A stretch of DNA of 64,000 nt, taken from contig NZ_VFPP01000001.1 in NCBI RefSeq assembly GCF_006716745.1, positions 1,922,001 through 1,986,000 of the forward strand, given 5' to 3'. The stretch comes from Saccharothrix saharensis. Lineage in GTDB: Bacteria; Actinomycetota; Actinomycetes; Mycobacteriales; Pseudonocardiaceae. How positions within the stretch are numbered: position 1 is the stretch's first letter; each line of letters starts with the position of its first letter. The notes below the pieces were generated by a model. That model did no database searches. It was not told the DNA's origin and was given only the letters and a program-made list of their open reading frames with translations. This document shows, one piece after another, positions 48,815 to 57,501 of this stretch. A program made the position numbers and the translations under genes.

Positions 48815-49659
48815 AGGTGGTGGCTCCTGGGGTTGAGCAGCGACCGCAGGTTCTCGCCGATGCCGTCCACGACCTTGACCAGGAGCAGCAGGCACAGGCC
48901 GGGCAGCACGGCCAACCACCACGCGCCCGCCGACAGGAATCGCATGGACTCGGCCAGCAGGATGCCGGTCGACGGCTCGGCCGGGTCCACGCCCAGGCCG
49001 AGGAACGACAGCGCGGCCTCGTGCAGGATGGCGTGCGGGAACAGCAGGACCAGGCCGACCAGGAAGTGCCCGGCCAGGTGCCCGGCGACGTGCTTGCGGG
49101 CGACCCACCACCGGCCGCGCCCCAACTGGACCGCCACGGTGACGTAGTCGGAGTTGACCACCTGCTTGGCCTGTCCGCGCAGCACCCGGGTCAGGTGCGG
49201 CCAGTGCGTGACCGCCACCGCGATGATCACCGCGTCCGTGCCGCCGCCCAGCGCGAACGCCAGCAGGAGCAGCAGCACCAGGTGCGGCAACGCCATGAAC
49301 AGGTCCACCAGCCAGCCCACGACCGCGTCGACCTTCGGCCCGCCGACCGTGGCGGCGCAGGCCAGCACGAGCGCGACCACGGCGGAGATCGCGGCGGCGG
49401 TCGTGCCGACGACCAGGCTCATGCGCAGGCCGGACAGCACGCGGGCCAGCACGTCGCGGCCCAGCCAGTCGGTGCCGAACCAGTGCCCGGCCGACGGCGC
49501 GCTGTTGCGCTCCCCCAACGAGGTCGTCCGCGCGGCCTCCTCGGCCACCGAACCGGCCACGAGCACGCCGAGCACCACCAGTGCGGACACGCCCAACAGG
49601 AGCAGGGTGCGGGTGCGGCGGTCGATCCGTCCCACCGCGGTCGGCACGGCCGTCGTCAT
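48811..49659 (-). CDS. ABC importer permease 2 (DppC/NikC-like)
   Basis: 282 residues with six helices. The N-terminal HWFGTDWLGRDVLARVLSGL is the typical DppC/OppC entry motif and the EAA loop lies around EAALSFLGLGVDP. It forms the membrane channel with the other permease. The start overlaps the end of the first permease gene by four bases. Confidence 0.95.
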   Translation of the reverse strand: MTTAVPTAVGRIDRRTRTLLLLGVSALVVLGVLVAGSVAEEAARTTSLGERNSAPSAGHWFGTDWLGRDVLARVLSGLRMSLVVGTTAAAISAVVALVLACAATVGGPKVDAVVGWLVDLFMALPHLVLLLLLAFALGGGTDAVIIAVAVTHWPHLTRVLRGQAKQVVNSDYVTVAVQLGRGRWWVARKHVAGHLAGHFLVGLVLLFPHAILHEAALSFLGLGVDPAEPSTGILLAESMRFLSAGAWWLAVLPGLCLLLLVKVVDGIGENLRSLLNPRSHHL

Positions 49660-50660
49660 CGTCGCCCCCGCACGTCGGTCAGCCTCGACCGCGGGTCGAG
49701 GACGGCGTGCACGCGGTCACCGACGAGGTTGCCGGTGAACACCAGCACCGTGGTGAACAGCGCGATGCCCAGCAGCAGCGGCACGTCCTGCCCCAAGGCC
49801 GCGGTCGTGGTCGCCGCGCCCAGGCCGGGGTAGGAGAACACCTGCTCGGCCAGCACCGAGCCGCCGAACAGCTCGCCGAGCGAGCCGAACTGGAGCAGCA
49901 GGGCGGGCGCGGCGGCGTTGCGCACCACCCGGTGCAGCACGAGGCCGAAGCCCCGTTCGCCCTGCGCCCGCGCGAACGCCACGTGGTCCGAGGCCAGCGC
50001 GTCCACCACCGCCTGGCGGGTGTGCAGCACGACCGGCGCGATCCCCACGACGCTCAACGTGATCGCGGGCAGCGCGAGGTGCGCCAGCCGGTCACCCAGT
50101 CCCACCTCGTCCGCCGGCACGCCGATCGGCACCGCGCAGCACACCGGTGCCCAGTTCAACGACACGGCGAACACGTAGAGCAGCAGCAGGCCGACCCAGA
50201 ACGTCGGCGCGGACGCCAGCGCGTACGAGAACCAGGTGATCGCCCGGTCGGCGAACCGGCCCCGACGCACACCGGCGACGAGGCCCAGCGCGAAGCCGAG
50301 CAGGCCGGACAGCAGCCACGCCAGCGCCATCAGCGCGAGGCTCGCCAGGAACTTGTCGCCGATCACCTCCAGCACCGGCCGGTTGAACGTCAGCGAGAAG
50401 CCGAAGTCCCCGCCCAGCAGGTTGCCGAACCAGCGCAGGAACCGCTCGTGCGCCGGGTCGTCCAGCCCCCAGCGGGCGGAGATCAGCGCCCGCTGCTCCG
50501 GGCCGAGCGAGGCGACGTCCGCGCCGACGTAGGCCGCCACCGGGTCGACCGGCGAGTTCACCATCAGGGTGAACGACGCGACCGCGACGGCCGTCAGCAG
50601 CAGCACCAGGCGGGAGGCGCGGGCAGCCACCAGACGTGCCCGCGGTGCGGTGGTCAGCAC
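49656..50660 (-). CDS. ABC importer permease 1 (DppB/NikB-like)
   Basis: 334 residues from a GTG at 50660 inside the end of the binding-protein gene. Six helices; the DppB-type motif block is GDFGFSLTFNRPVLEVIGDK and the later QFGSLGELFGGSVLAEQVFSY corresponds to the EAA/cytoplasmic loop region, ending in DRVHAVLDPRSR. A paired Cys-Cys in APVCCAVPIG is unusual. Partner of the DppC-like permease. Confidence 0.94.
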   Translation of the reverse strand: MLTTAPRARLVAARASRLVLLLTAVAVASFTLMVNSPVDPVAAYVGADVASLGPEQRALISARWGLDDPAHERFLRWFGNLLGGDFGFSLTFNRPVLEVIGDKFLASLALMALAWLLSGLLGFALGLVAGVRRGRFADRAITWFSYALASAPTFWVGLLLLYVFAVSLNWAPVCCAVPIGVPADEVGLGDRLAHLALPAITLSVVGIAPVVLHTRQAVVDALASDHVAFARAQGERGFGLVLHRVVRNAAAPALLLQFGSLGELFGGSVLAEQVFSYPGLGAATTTAALGQDVPLLLGIALFTTVLVFTGNLVGDRVHAVLDPRSRLTDVRGRR

Positions 50661-52240
50661 GTCCAGCGCCACCCGGCGATGCCCTGCGTGATCGGCCAGC
50701 CGTGCCCGTGCGGCTCGACCTGCGGCTCGCCGAGGTCCAGGCACGCGTCGGCGTAGTAGGTGTGGTCGAGGTTGACCAGCCACGCCCACGCCGCGTCGGC
50801 GCCCGGCCCGAACAGCCGCTGCGCCGCCTTCCAGTGCGCGGTGGCCTGTTGCGGGTCCGTCGCCGCCATTCCCGCGTCCAGCTCCGCGTCCACCGCGGGG
50901 TTGCGGTACATCCCGGCGTTCCACAGCTCCACGCCCGCCTGCGCCGACGAGTAGAGGTTGACCATCTCCGTCGCGTCGTGGCTGCCCCAGCCGAACAGCA
51001 CCGGGTCGGCGTGCATGCGGGTGCGGATGACGTCCCAGCTCTCGCCCTGCGGGGTCACCGCGATCCCCACCGGCTTCAGCATGTCCGCCACGGCCAGGGC
51101 CAGGCCCTGCCGCAGCGAGTCGCCGGCGGGGTAGAGCAGCGGGAACTCCGCCCTGGTGCCGCCGCGCTCGCGGACGCCGTCACCGTCGGCGTCGATCCAC
51201 CCGGCCGCTTCCAGGGTCCGCTTCGCGCCTTCGGGGTCGTTGTCGCCGACCGCCGCGGCCGGTTCGTGCCAGGGCAGCTCGTCGACCGGACCGGTGGCCG
51301 GGCGCCCGTAGCCGTTGAGCACGCCGTCGACCAGCGCCCGGCGGTCCAGCGCGACGTTGACCGCCCGCCGCACCGCCTGGTCCGACGTCACGTCGTCACC
51401 GATCGGCCGCCCCTCGGCGGTCGTGCTCCCCTCGTCGGGCCGGAACGGGAACGCGATGCCCCGGTTGTCCACGGACTTCACCCTGGTCAGGGTCATGCCG
51501 GGGATCTCGCCGGTGGCCAGCGAGGGCGGCAGCGCGGCCACGTCGACCTGGCCCGAGCGTGCCGCGGCGAGGCTCGCGTCCTCACCCGTGAAGACGAACA
51601 CCACCCGCTCGAACGCGGGCTTCGCGCCGTAGTAGGCGTCGTTGCGCCGCACGATCAGCTGCTGGCCCTCGTCCCACTGCTCCAGGACGAACGGCCCGGA
51701 GCCCACCGGCTCCCGCGCGTAGTCCGGCCCGTGCGCGTGCTCGGGCACGATCCCCAGCGACACCAACCGGTTCACGAATGTGCTCTGCGGCTTCGTCAGG
51801 CGCAGTTCCACGGTGTCCTCGTCCACCGCGACCGCCTCCCGCAGCACGGTCACGTCGGTCGCCCCGCCGCTCTTGGCGGCCGCCGTGAACGTGTACGCCA
51901 CGTCCCGCGCGGACACCGGCTCGCCGTCGCTGAACTTCGCGTCGGTCCTGATGTCGACCGTCCACACCAGACCGTCCGGGCTCACCTCGTGGCGCGTGGC
52001 CAAGTCGTTCACCAGGTCGAGGTCCGCGTCCCGGGCCAGCAGCGTCGACTGGAACAACGGTGAGCCGTACCGACCCCAGCCCAGCGTCGGGTCGTAGCCC
52101 TCCTCGGACTCGCCACCGATCGCCAACCGCAACTCGGTGGGCGTGCCGCCGGCCCCTCGACGCCCTTCGCCCGAACACGCCGCCAGGACGACCCCGACCA
52201 CCACCACAGCCGCCGCGCGCAACCAAGCAGAACCGGGCAC
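50654..52240 (-). CDS. ABC importer solute-binding lipoprotein (family 5)
   Basis: 528 residues from a GTG at 52240 with GGAGGGGGAGGG upstream; a longer frame to 52285 lacks a site. The lipobox is VVLAAC-S (Cys22). The SBP_bac_5 fold is indicated by LFQSTLLARDADLDLVNDLA, FSDGEPVSARDVAYTF and VGSGPFVLEQWDEGQQLIV. These proteins bind peptides, nickel chelates or opine metallophores; the NikD-like ATPase tail favours a metal-chelate or opine ligand, but this is only a hint. It is the first gene of the five-gene importer operon. Confidence 0.94.
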   Translation of the reverse strand: MPGSAWLRAAAVVVVGVVLAACSGEGRRGAGGTPTELRLAIGGESEEGYDPTLGWGRYGSPLFQSTLLARDADLDLVNDLATRHEVSPDGLVWTVDIRTDAKFSDGEPVSARDVAYTFTAAAKSGGATDVTVLREAVAVDEDTVELRLTKPQSTFVNRLVSLGIVPEHAHGPDYAREPVGSGPFVLEQWDEGQQLIVRRNDAYYGAKPAFERVVFVFTGEDASLAAARSGQVDVAALPPSLATGEIPGMTLTRVKSVDNRGIAFPFRPDEGSTTAEGRPIGDDVTSDQAVRRAVNVALDRRALVDGVLNGYGRPATGPVDELPWHEPAAAVGDNDPEGAKRTLEAAGWIDADGDGVRERGGTRAEFPLLYPAGDSLRQGLALAVADMLKPVGIAVTPQGESWDVIRTRMHADPVLFGWGSHDATEMVNLYSSAQAGVELWNAGMYRNPAVDAELDAGMAATDPQQATAHWKAAQRLFGPGADAAWAWLVNLDHTYYADACLDLGEPQVEPHGHGWPITQGIAGWRWTC

Positions 52241-52258
52241 AGCCCTCCCCCTCCACCG

Positions 52259-52282
52259 TTGTTGCCAAAGATAGGTAACAAC
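52259..52282. promoter_or_regulatory. inverted repeat before the importer operon
   Basis: TGTTGCC, a 7-base AAAGATA centre and GGTAACA (one mismatch) lie 19 bases upstream of the binding-protein start. On the minus strand TATCTT inside it could serve as a -10 element, so a bound repressor would block the promoter. Confidence 0.5.
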
Positions 52283-52551
52283 CACCAGCAGGCATTAGTG
52301 CACACGATGACGGGGGTCACAACCGAATGTGATCTCCACATCACCCACCAGCACGGCGACGGGAGGAGCCTCGCGCCGCGGTGGCCGACCCCACTCGGCA
52401 CGGCCCGGCGAGCCGACGACCGCATGTCGTGGGGCGAACCCGAGAGGCTTCGACCATTTCGATCACATCCGAGGAGAGGTCGATCGATTACCTCGCCACA
52501 CCCCCCGCCGACCGCGAAGATCGCGCATCGACCTGCGGAGACAGGGCACAG

Positions 52552-52569
52552 AAAACGAATATTCGTTTT
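52552..52569. promoter_or_regulatory. perfect 18-bp palindrome before the amidohydrolase
   Basis: AAAACGAATATTCGTTTT is exactly self-complementary and AT-rich in a very GC-rich region, 83 bases upstream of the amidohydrolase ATG. It has the look of a TetR- or MarR-type operator; no such regulator gene is adjacent. Confidence 0.65.
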
Positions 52570-52651
52570 GTTGATTACGGCCATCACCCATGGTCGAATT
52601 TCCTCGGAACGAATCCCCGACGGTTTCATCGGGAATGAAAAGAGGGCCGGA

Positions 52652-53980
52652 ATGTCGAACTTCGTCATCCGCGGCGGACGCGTCATCACCATGGACGCCG
52701 GCGTGGGCGTGCTCCCGGAAGCCGATGTCCTGGTGGTGGACGGCCGGGTCCGCGACGTGGCCGAGCGGGTCGAGGCCGGACCCGACGTCGAGGTCGTGGA
52801 CGCCTCCCGGTGCGTCGTCCTGCCCGGGTTCGTCGACAGCCACCGGCACCTGTGGCAGACCGCGATGCGGGGGCAACTGGCCGACTGCACCCTCGGCGAC
52901 TACTTCCGGCGGATCCTGGTGGGCATGGCTTCGTCGGTCACGGCCGAGGAGGTCCACGCGGCCACGTTGCTCGGCTGCTACCAGCTCCTCGACGCCGGCA
53001 TCACCGGCGTGGTCGACTGGGCCAACATCATCAACACCCCGGAGCACGCCGACGCGGGCATCACCGCGCTGCTGGAGAGCGGCATCCGCGGCGTCTACGC
53101 GTACGGCTGGCCCGCGGGCGTGGAACACCTCTTCCACAGCACCACCCCGCACCCCGAGGACGCGCGGCGGGTGGCTGCCCGGTACTTCGGCGGCACCGAC
53201 GGGCTCGTCACGCTCGGGCTCGGGCTGAGGGGGCCGGTGTCGAACCCGCCTGAGGTGCTGATCTCGGACTGGCGCCTGGGCCGCGACATCGGCGCGCGCC
53301 TCAACGTGCACACCGGGATGCGCGTCCCCGGCATTCCGTCGCAGGACATCACGATCCTGGACCGGACGGGCCTGATGGGGCCCGACACCACCTACGTGCA
53401 CTGCACGAACAGCACCGACGCGGAGTTCGGGCGGATCGCGGACACCGGCGGGCACGTCTCGGTCGCGGCCCACTCGGAGATGGTGATGGGGCACGGCCAC
53501 CCGCCGACGGCCCGGCTCCTCGCCGCCGGGCTCGCGCCCTCCCTCAGCGCGGACATCGTCGCCAGTTCACCGGGCGACATGTTCTCCCAGATGCGGGTCA
53601 CCCTGGCCCAAGCCAGGATCAGCGCCTACCCCGACGACCCCGCGGCCCCGTTCGACCCGACCGTCACCGCCTACGACGTCCTGCGCTGCGCCACCACCAA
53701 CGGCGCGGAAGCCCTCGGTCGCGCGGACCGGGTAGGGGTACTGCGACCCGGGATGGACGCCGACATCGTGCTGATCCGAACCGACCGCGTGAACGCCATG
53801 CCCGACCACGACCCCGTCGCCACGGTCGTCACCCAGGTGGACACGTCCAACGTCGACTCGGTGTGGGTGCGGGGCCGTCCGGTCAAGCGGGCGGGGGTGC
53901 TGCTCGACGTCGACCCGGCCAAGCTGGAACGCCTCGCGGACCGGCTCCGGGACAGCATGCGGGCCAAGATGGTGCCGTGA
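52652..53980 (+). CDS. metal-dependent amidohydrolase/deaminase (ATZ/TRZ type)
   Basis: 442 residues; the ATG follows AGAGGG. The N-terminal composite beta-domain (FVIRGGRVITMDA, ADVLVVDGRVRDVAERV) leads to the metal site VDSHRHLWQ with H64 and H66, later NVHTGMRVPG, SVAAHSEMVMGHGHPPT and SLSADIVASSPGDMF, and the C-terminal LRPGMDADIVLIRTDRVNAM that closes the barrel. This places it in the cytosine/guanine/SAH-deaminase and chlorohydrolase branch; the substrate, probably an N-heterocycle, is not determined. It is divergent from the ABC importer, which may bring in its substrate. Confidence 0.92.
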   Translation: MSNFVIRGGRVITMDAGVGVLPEADVLVVDGRVRDVAERVEAGPDVEVVDASRCVVLPGFVDSHRHLWQTAMRGQLADCTLGDYFRRILVGMASSVTAEEVHAATLLGCYQLLDAGITGVVDWANIINTPEHADAGITALLESGIRGVYAYGWPAGVEHLFHSTTPHPEDARRVAARYFGGTDGLVTLGLGLRGPVSNPPEVLISDWRLGRDIGARLNVHTGMRVPGIPSQDITILDRTGLMGPDTTYVHCTNSTDAEFGRIADTGGHVSVAAHSEMVMGHGHPPTARLLAAGLAPSLSADIVASSPGDMFSQMRVTLAQARISAYPDDPAAPFDPTVTAYDVLRCATTNGAEALGRADRVGVLRPGMDADIVLIRTDRVNAMPDHDPVATVVTQVDTSNVDSVWVRGRPVKRAGVLLDVDPAKLERLADRLRDSMRAKMVP

Positions 53981-54125
53981 CGCGCCTCGCGCGCGATCCG
54001 CGACACCCGCGACCTGGCCGCGTGGTGCGCGTCGGGCGAGCACACCGAGCCCTCCGCCACGGCGGTGGTCGCTGACCTCGCCGTAAGCTTCGCGTCGGCC
54101 CGGCCCCGGCGAAAGGACGACCCCG

Positions 54126-55412
54126 GTGTCCCCTGAACCCGACCGCCCCACCGCACCGCGGCTCGCCCGGCGGTTGGGCACCGGCGGCGCGGTGGTGATC
54201 GGGCTCGGCTCGATGATCGGCGCGGGGGTCTTCGCCGCTTTCGGCCCCGCCGCGCGGGCCGCCGGGGCGGGGTTGTTGCTCGGGTTGGCGATCGCGGCCG
54301 TGGTGGCCTACTGCAACGCGACGTCCTCCGCGCGGCTGGCCGCCCGGTACCCGGCGTCGGGCGGGACCTACGTGTACGGGCGGGAGAGGTTGGGGCCGTT
54401 CTGGGGTTACCTGGCCGGGTGGGGGTTCGTCGTCGGCAAGACGGCCTCCTGCGCGGCGATGGCCCTCACGGTCGCCGCCTACGCCCTGCCGGAGGCCGAC
54501 CGGCCGGCCCGGACCGCGCTCGCGGTCGTGGCGGTGCTCGCGTTGACCGCCTTGAACTACCGGGGTGTGCAGAAGTCGGCGTGGGTCACCCGGGTCATCG
54601 TCGTGGTCGTGCTGTTCGTGCTGGGAGCAGCAGTGGTTGCGGCTTTCACCGGCGGAACGGCCGCCGGCGGGAACTTCCGGCCCTTCCCCGGCGCGGGCGT
54701 CGGCGACATCCTCCAGTCGGCCGGGCTGCTGTTCTTCGCCTTCGCCGGGTACGCCCGCATCGCCACGCTCGGCGAGGAGGTCCGCGACCCGCGGCGCACG
54801 ATCCCTCGGGCCGTTCCGATCGCGCTCGGCATCGCCCTGGTCGTCTACGCGCTGGTCGCCGTCGCCGTGCTCGCCGCGCTGGGGCCCGATCGGCTGGCCG
54901 CGGCGAGCGACCCGCTGGCGGCCGCGGTCGCCGCGGGCTCCTGGTCGTGGCTGACGCCGGTCGTCCGGGTCGGCGCGGCCGTCGCGGCGCTGGGCTCGCT
55001 GCTCGCGCTGGTGCTCGGCGTCTCCCGCACCGCGCTGGCCATGGCCCGCGACGGCCACCTGCCCCGGACGCTGGCCGCGGTCCACCCCCGCCACCGGGTG
55101 CCCCACCACGCCGAGGTCGCCGTGGGCCTCGCCGTGGCCGTGCTGGTGGGCGTGGTCGACCTGCGTGGCGCGATCGGCTTCTCCTCGTTCGCGGTGCTCG
55201 TCTACTACGCCGTCGCCAACGCCTCCGCCTGGACCCTGCGCCCGGACGAGGGCCGCCCGCCGCGCGCGGTGCCGGTCGTCGGCCTGGTCGGCTGCGTGGT
55301 GCTGGCCGCCACCCTGCCCACCGCCTCCGTGGTGACGGGCGTGGTGGTGGTCGGGCTCGGAGCGGTGATCTGGTTCGTCCGCCGCCTCACCGGGCGGACC
55401 CGCCACCCGTGA
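54126..55412 (+). CDS. APC-family amino acid permease
   Basis: 428 residues, GTG start after AAAGGACGACC. Twelve helices. The first helix has the APC substrate motif GLGSMIGAGVFAAFGPAA; others include YPASGGTYVYGRERLGPFWG and FFAFAGYARIATLGEEVRDP. It probably imports or exchanges amino acids or amines. The gene stands alone, with 145 bases to the amidohydrolase and a strong terminator directly after its stop. Confidence 0.94.
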   Translation: MSPEPDRPTAPRLARRLGTGGAVVIGLGSMIGAGVFAAFGPAARAAGAGLLLGLAIAAVVAYCNATSSARLAARYPASGGTYVYGRERLGPFWGYLAGWGFVVGKTASCAAMALTVAAYALPEADRPARTALAVVAVLALTALNYRGVQKSAWVTRVIVVVVLFVLGAAVVAAFTGGTAAGGNFRPFPGAGVGDILQSAGLLFFAFAGYARIATLGEEVRDPRRTIPRAVPIALGIALVVYALVAVAVLAALGPDRLAAASDPLAAAVAAGSWSWLTPVVRVGAAVAALGSLLALVLGVSRTALAMARDGHLPRTLAAVHPRHRVPHHAEVAVGLAVAVLVGVVDLRGAIGFSSFAVLVYYAVANASAWTLRPDEGRPPRAVPVVGLVGCVVLAATLPTASVVTGVVVVGLGAVIWFVRRLTGRTRHP

Positions 55413-55442
55413 CCGGCCCGGCTCGTGCTCGCCGGGCCGGTC
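55411..55442. terminator. bidirectional hairpin terminator
   Basis: GACCGGCCCGG pairs perfectly with CCGGGCCGGTC over a 10-base loop between the convergent permease and SGNH-esterase genes. Confidence 0.8.
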
Positions 55443-55457
55443 GACGGGGAACGGGTG

Positions 55458-56321
55458 CTAGCGCAGGGACGAGGCGAGGCCGATGCCCTGCTCGCGCAGC
55501 GCCCGCGCGACCACCTCGGCGATGCGTGCCGCGCCGGCGGCCTCGAAGTGGGTGTGGTCGTTGCAGAAGAACGCGCCGACCGCGCCCTGCGCGTAGTCGC
55601 CGTTGTTCGGGCACAGGCGCAGCGAGTTGTAGAGGGCGACGCTGCGCTGGTGCAGGTCGATGACCGGCACCTGGTCGGCCTGCGCCTGGGCGATCGTCTC
55701 GGACACGAACCCGCGGTTGCCCACGGCGGTGGACCCGGAGCAGCGGATCGCGGCGACCGGCGTCACGAACACCGGCTTCACACCGCGGGCCTTGGCCTCG
55801 CGCGCCATCGTGGACAGCAGTTGGCGGTAACGGGTGGTGCCCACGTGCCGGGGGCAGTTGCGGTCGCCGTCGTTGATGCCGAACTGGATGATCAGCCAGT
55901 CCCCCGCCGCCATGCCGTTGGCGGACAGCATGGTGGCCCAGCGGGAGGCGTAGGTCCGCGGGCTGACCACGCACTCGCCGGTGGAGTCCATGGTGCTCTT
56001 GACGTTCGACTCGTACAGCCAGGTCTGGATGCTGCGCCCGCCCACCGCGTTGTTCACCACGGTGACGTCGTCGTTGAACAGCCGGTCGAACTGGCTGCCC
56101 CAGCCCGCCGGGCAGCTGACGCCCGAGTTCGGGTTGGCCACGGTGGAGTCACCGGCCAGCCACACCTTGAACGGCGCGGCGGCGGCCCCCGGACCTGTCC
56201 GGTCGGTGGCGGCGCAGGGTGCGGGCGCGGACGCGGCTTGCGCCGGCGTGGTCACGACCGCCGCGGCGGCGCACACCGCCACCGCGACCGCCAGGTTCCT
56301 GGTGAGCGAAGAAATCCTCAT
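55458..56321 (-). CDS. secreted SGNH esterase (rhamnogalacturonan acetylesterase-like)
   Basis: 287 residues; signal peptide MRISSLTRNLAVAVAVCAAA with cleavage near TPAQA-AS. SGNH blocks: block I WLAGDSTVAN, block II in NNAVGGRSIQTWLYE, block III FGINDGDRN and block V NDHTHFEAAGAARIA with the catalytic Asp and His. The order and GDST spelling match the CE12 rhamnogalacturonan acetylesterases that deacetylate pectin. Two more SGNH genes follow upstream on the same strand. Confidence 0.92.
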   Translation of the reverse strand: MRISSLTRNLAVAVAVCAAAAVVTTPAQAASAPAPCAATDRTGPGAAAAPFKVWLAGDSTVANPNSGVSCPAGWGSQFDRLFNDDVTVVNNAVGGRSIQTWLYESNVKSTMDSTGECVVSPRTYASRWATMLSANGMAAGDWLIIQFGINDGDRNCPRHVGTTRYRQLLSTMAREAKARGVKPVFVTPVAAIRCSGSTAVGNRGFVSETIAQAQADQVPVIDLHQRSVALYNSLRLCPNNGDYAQGAVGAFFCNDHTHFEAAGAARIAEVVARALREQGIGLASSLR

Positions 56322-56347
56322 CGATCCTCCATGTCGTACCGGCTGGT

Positions 56348-57394
56348 TCAGCGGACCTGGGTCGACCTGATGACGCCGAGCCGCACTGCCTCGTCGAGCA
56401 CCAGGGCCGACATCGCGGCCGCGCCGTACTCGGAGAAGTGGGTGTTGTCCCCCTTCTCCCGCGTCAGGAACAACTTCTCCGACCCGGTCACCCCGAGCTG
56501 CTGGACGAGGTTCGCGGACGACGTGGTCAGGTCGACCAGCGGCGTGCCCTGCGCGCGGGCGACGGCCTTCACCTCGTCGGGCAGGTTCACGCCCAGCTCG
56601 TTGACGTGCCGGGCGGTGCCGGTGAGCCGACCGGCCGAGTCGAACAATCGGCGGACCGGCGGCGTCACGAGCACGGGCGCGCCGCCCGCCGCGCGCACCT
56701 CGCGGACCATGCGGGTGAGGTTGTCGCGGAACGCGGTGGCGGTGGTGCGCTTGTCGTTGTGGCCGACCTGGATCACGACGGTGTCACCCGCGCGGGTCTG
56801 CGACCGCACGGCCGGGAACAGCGCCGCGTTGGCCAGCACCGAGCCGGAGCTCTCGCCGGAGTCGGCGTAGTTGGCCACCGACAGCCCTTCGCGCAGGCGC
56901 GCGGGCAGCACCTGACCCCAGCCGGTGTAGGGGGCGGTGGGCTGGTCGCACACGGTCGAGTCACCGACCAGGAACAACGCCGGCGGCCGGACCGGCCGGA
57001 CGGTGATCGCCTCGACCGCCGGGGAACGCCCGTCGAACACCAGGGTCAAGCCGGGTGTACCGGTGCCGCCCTGGCCCGTCGGTTGCCCTTCGGGCTGCCG
57101 CACGTTGACCGTGACGACCCGGTCGAGCAGTTGGCCCGCGCCGGTGTCGACCGCGGTGAGCACGCGGCGGCGGGCCTCGGCCGTGATGCCGGTGGTGGCG
57201 GTGCGCGACGGGCTGCCCAGCCGCACGGTCACGTCGTACTTGCCGGGTGCCACGTCGTAGCGGCAGGTGATCGGCCCGGTGCCGGTGCAGCCGGCCGGTG
57301 CGGCGTGCGACGGAGCGGTGCCGAGGGTGGTGAGCGCGCCGGCCGTGAGCGCCACGGCCGTCATCGAGCGCAGGACGGCGGTCCGAGAGGGCAT
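56348..57394 (-). CDS. secreted SGNH esterase with N-terminal beta domain
   Basis: 348 residues; signal peptide MPSRTAVLRSMTAVALTAGA, cleavage near SHA-AP. Residues 35-150 form a beta-sandwich like those ahead of CE12 esterases (KYDVTVRLGSPSRTATTGIT, LTLVFDGRSPAVEAITVRPV). The SGNH domain follows: FLVGDSTVCDQ, ADSGESSGS, QVGHNDKRT and GDNTHFSEYGAAAM. It is a second CE12-type carbohydrate deacetylase. Only 26 bases separate it from the previous esterase, so they are likely co-transcribed. Confidence 0.92.
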   Translation of the reverse strand: MPSRTAVLRSMTAVALTAGALTTLGTAPSHAAPAGCTGTGPITCRYDVAPGKYDVTVRLGSPSRTATTGITAEARRRVLTAVDTGAGQLLDRVVTVNVRQPEGQPTGQGGTGTPGLTLVFDGRSPAVEAITVRPVRPPALFLVGDSTVCDQPTAPYTGWGQVLPARLREGLSVANYADSGESSGSVLANAALFPAVRSQTRAGDTVVIQVGHNDKRTTATAFRDNLTRMVREVRAAGGAPVLVTPPVRRLFDSAGRLTGTARHVNELGVNLPDEVKAVARAQGTPLVDLTTSSANLVQQLGVTGSEKLFLTREKGDNTHFSEYGAAAMSALVLDEAVRLGVIRSTQVR

Positions 57395-57501
57395 GGGTGT
57401 ACTTCTTGCTGCGGTTCACCCGCGTGGTGGGGAGGGGTGCGCGCAGGCCGCTCCCGCCCGGGTCAGGAGGCGAGCCCGGACGTGGAGCGGGGTGCGACGG
57501 C

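Larger units (their letters stand above)
52241..52651. other. 411-base divergent promoter region
   Basis: Lies between the importer operon and the amidohydrolase gene, with no gene recognised. It is locally AT-richer than the rest of the window and holds two inverted repeats listed separately. Confidence 0.55.
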
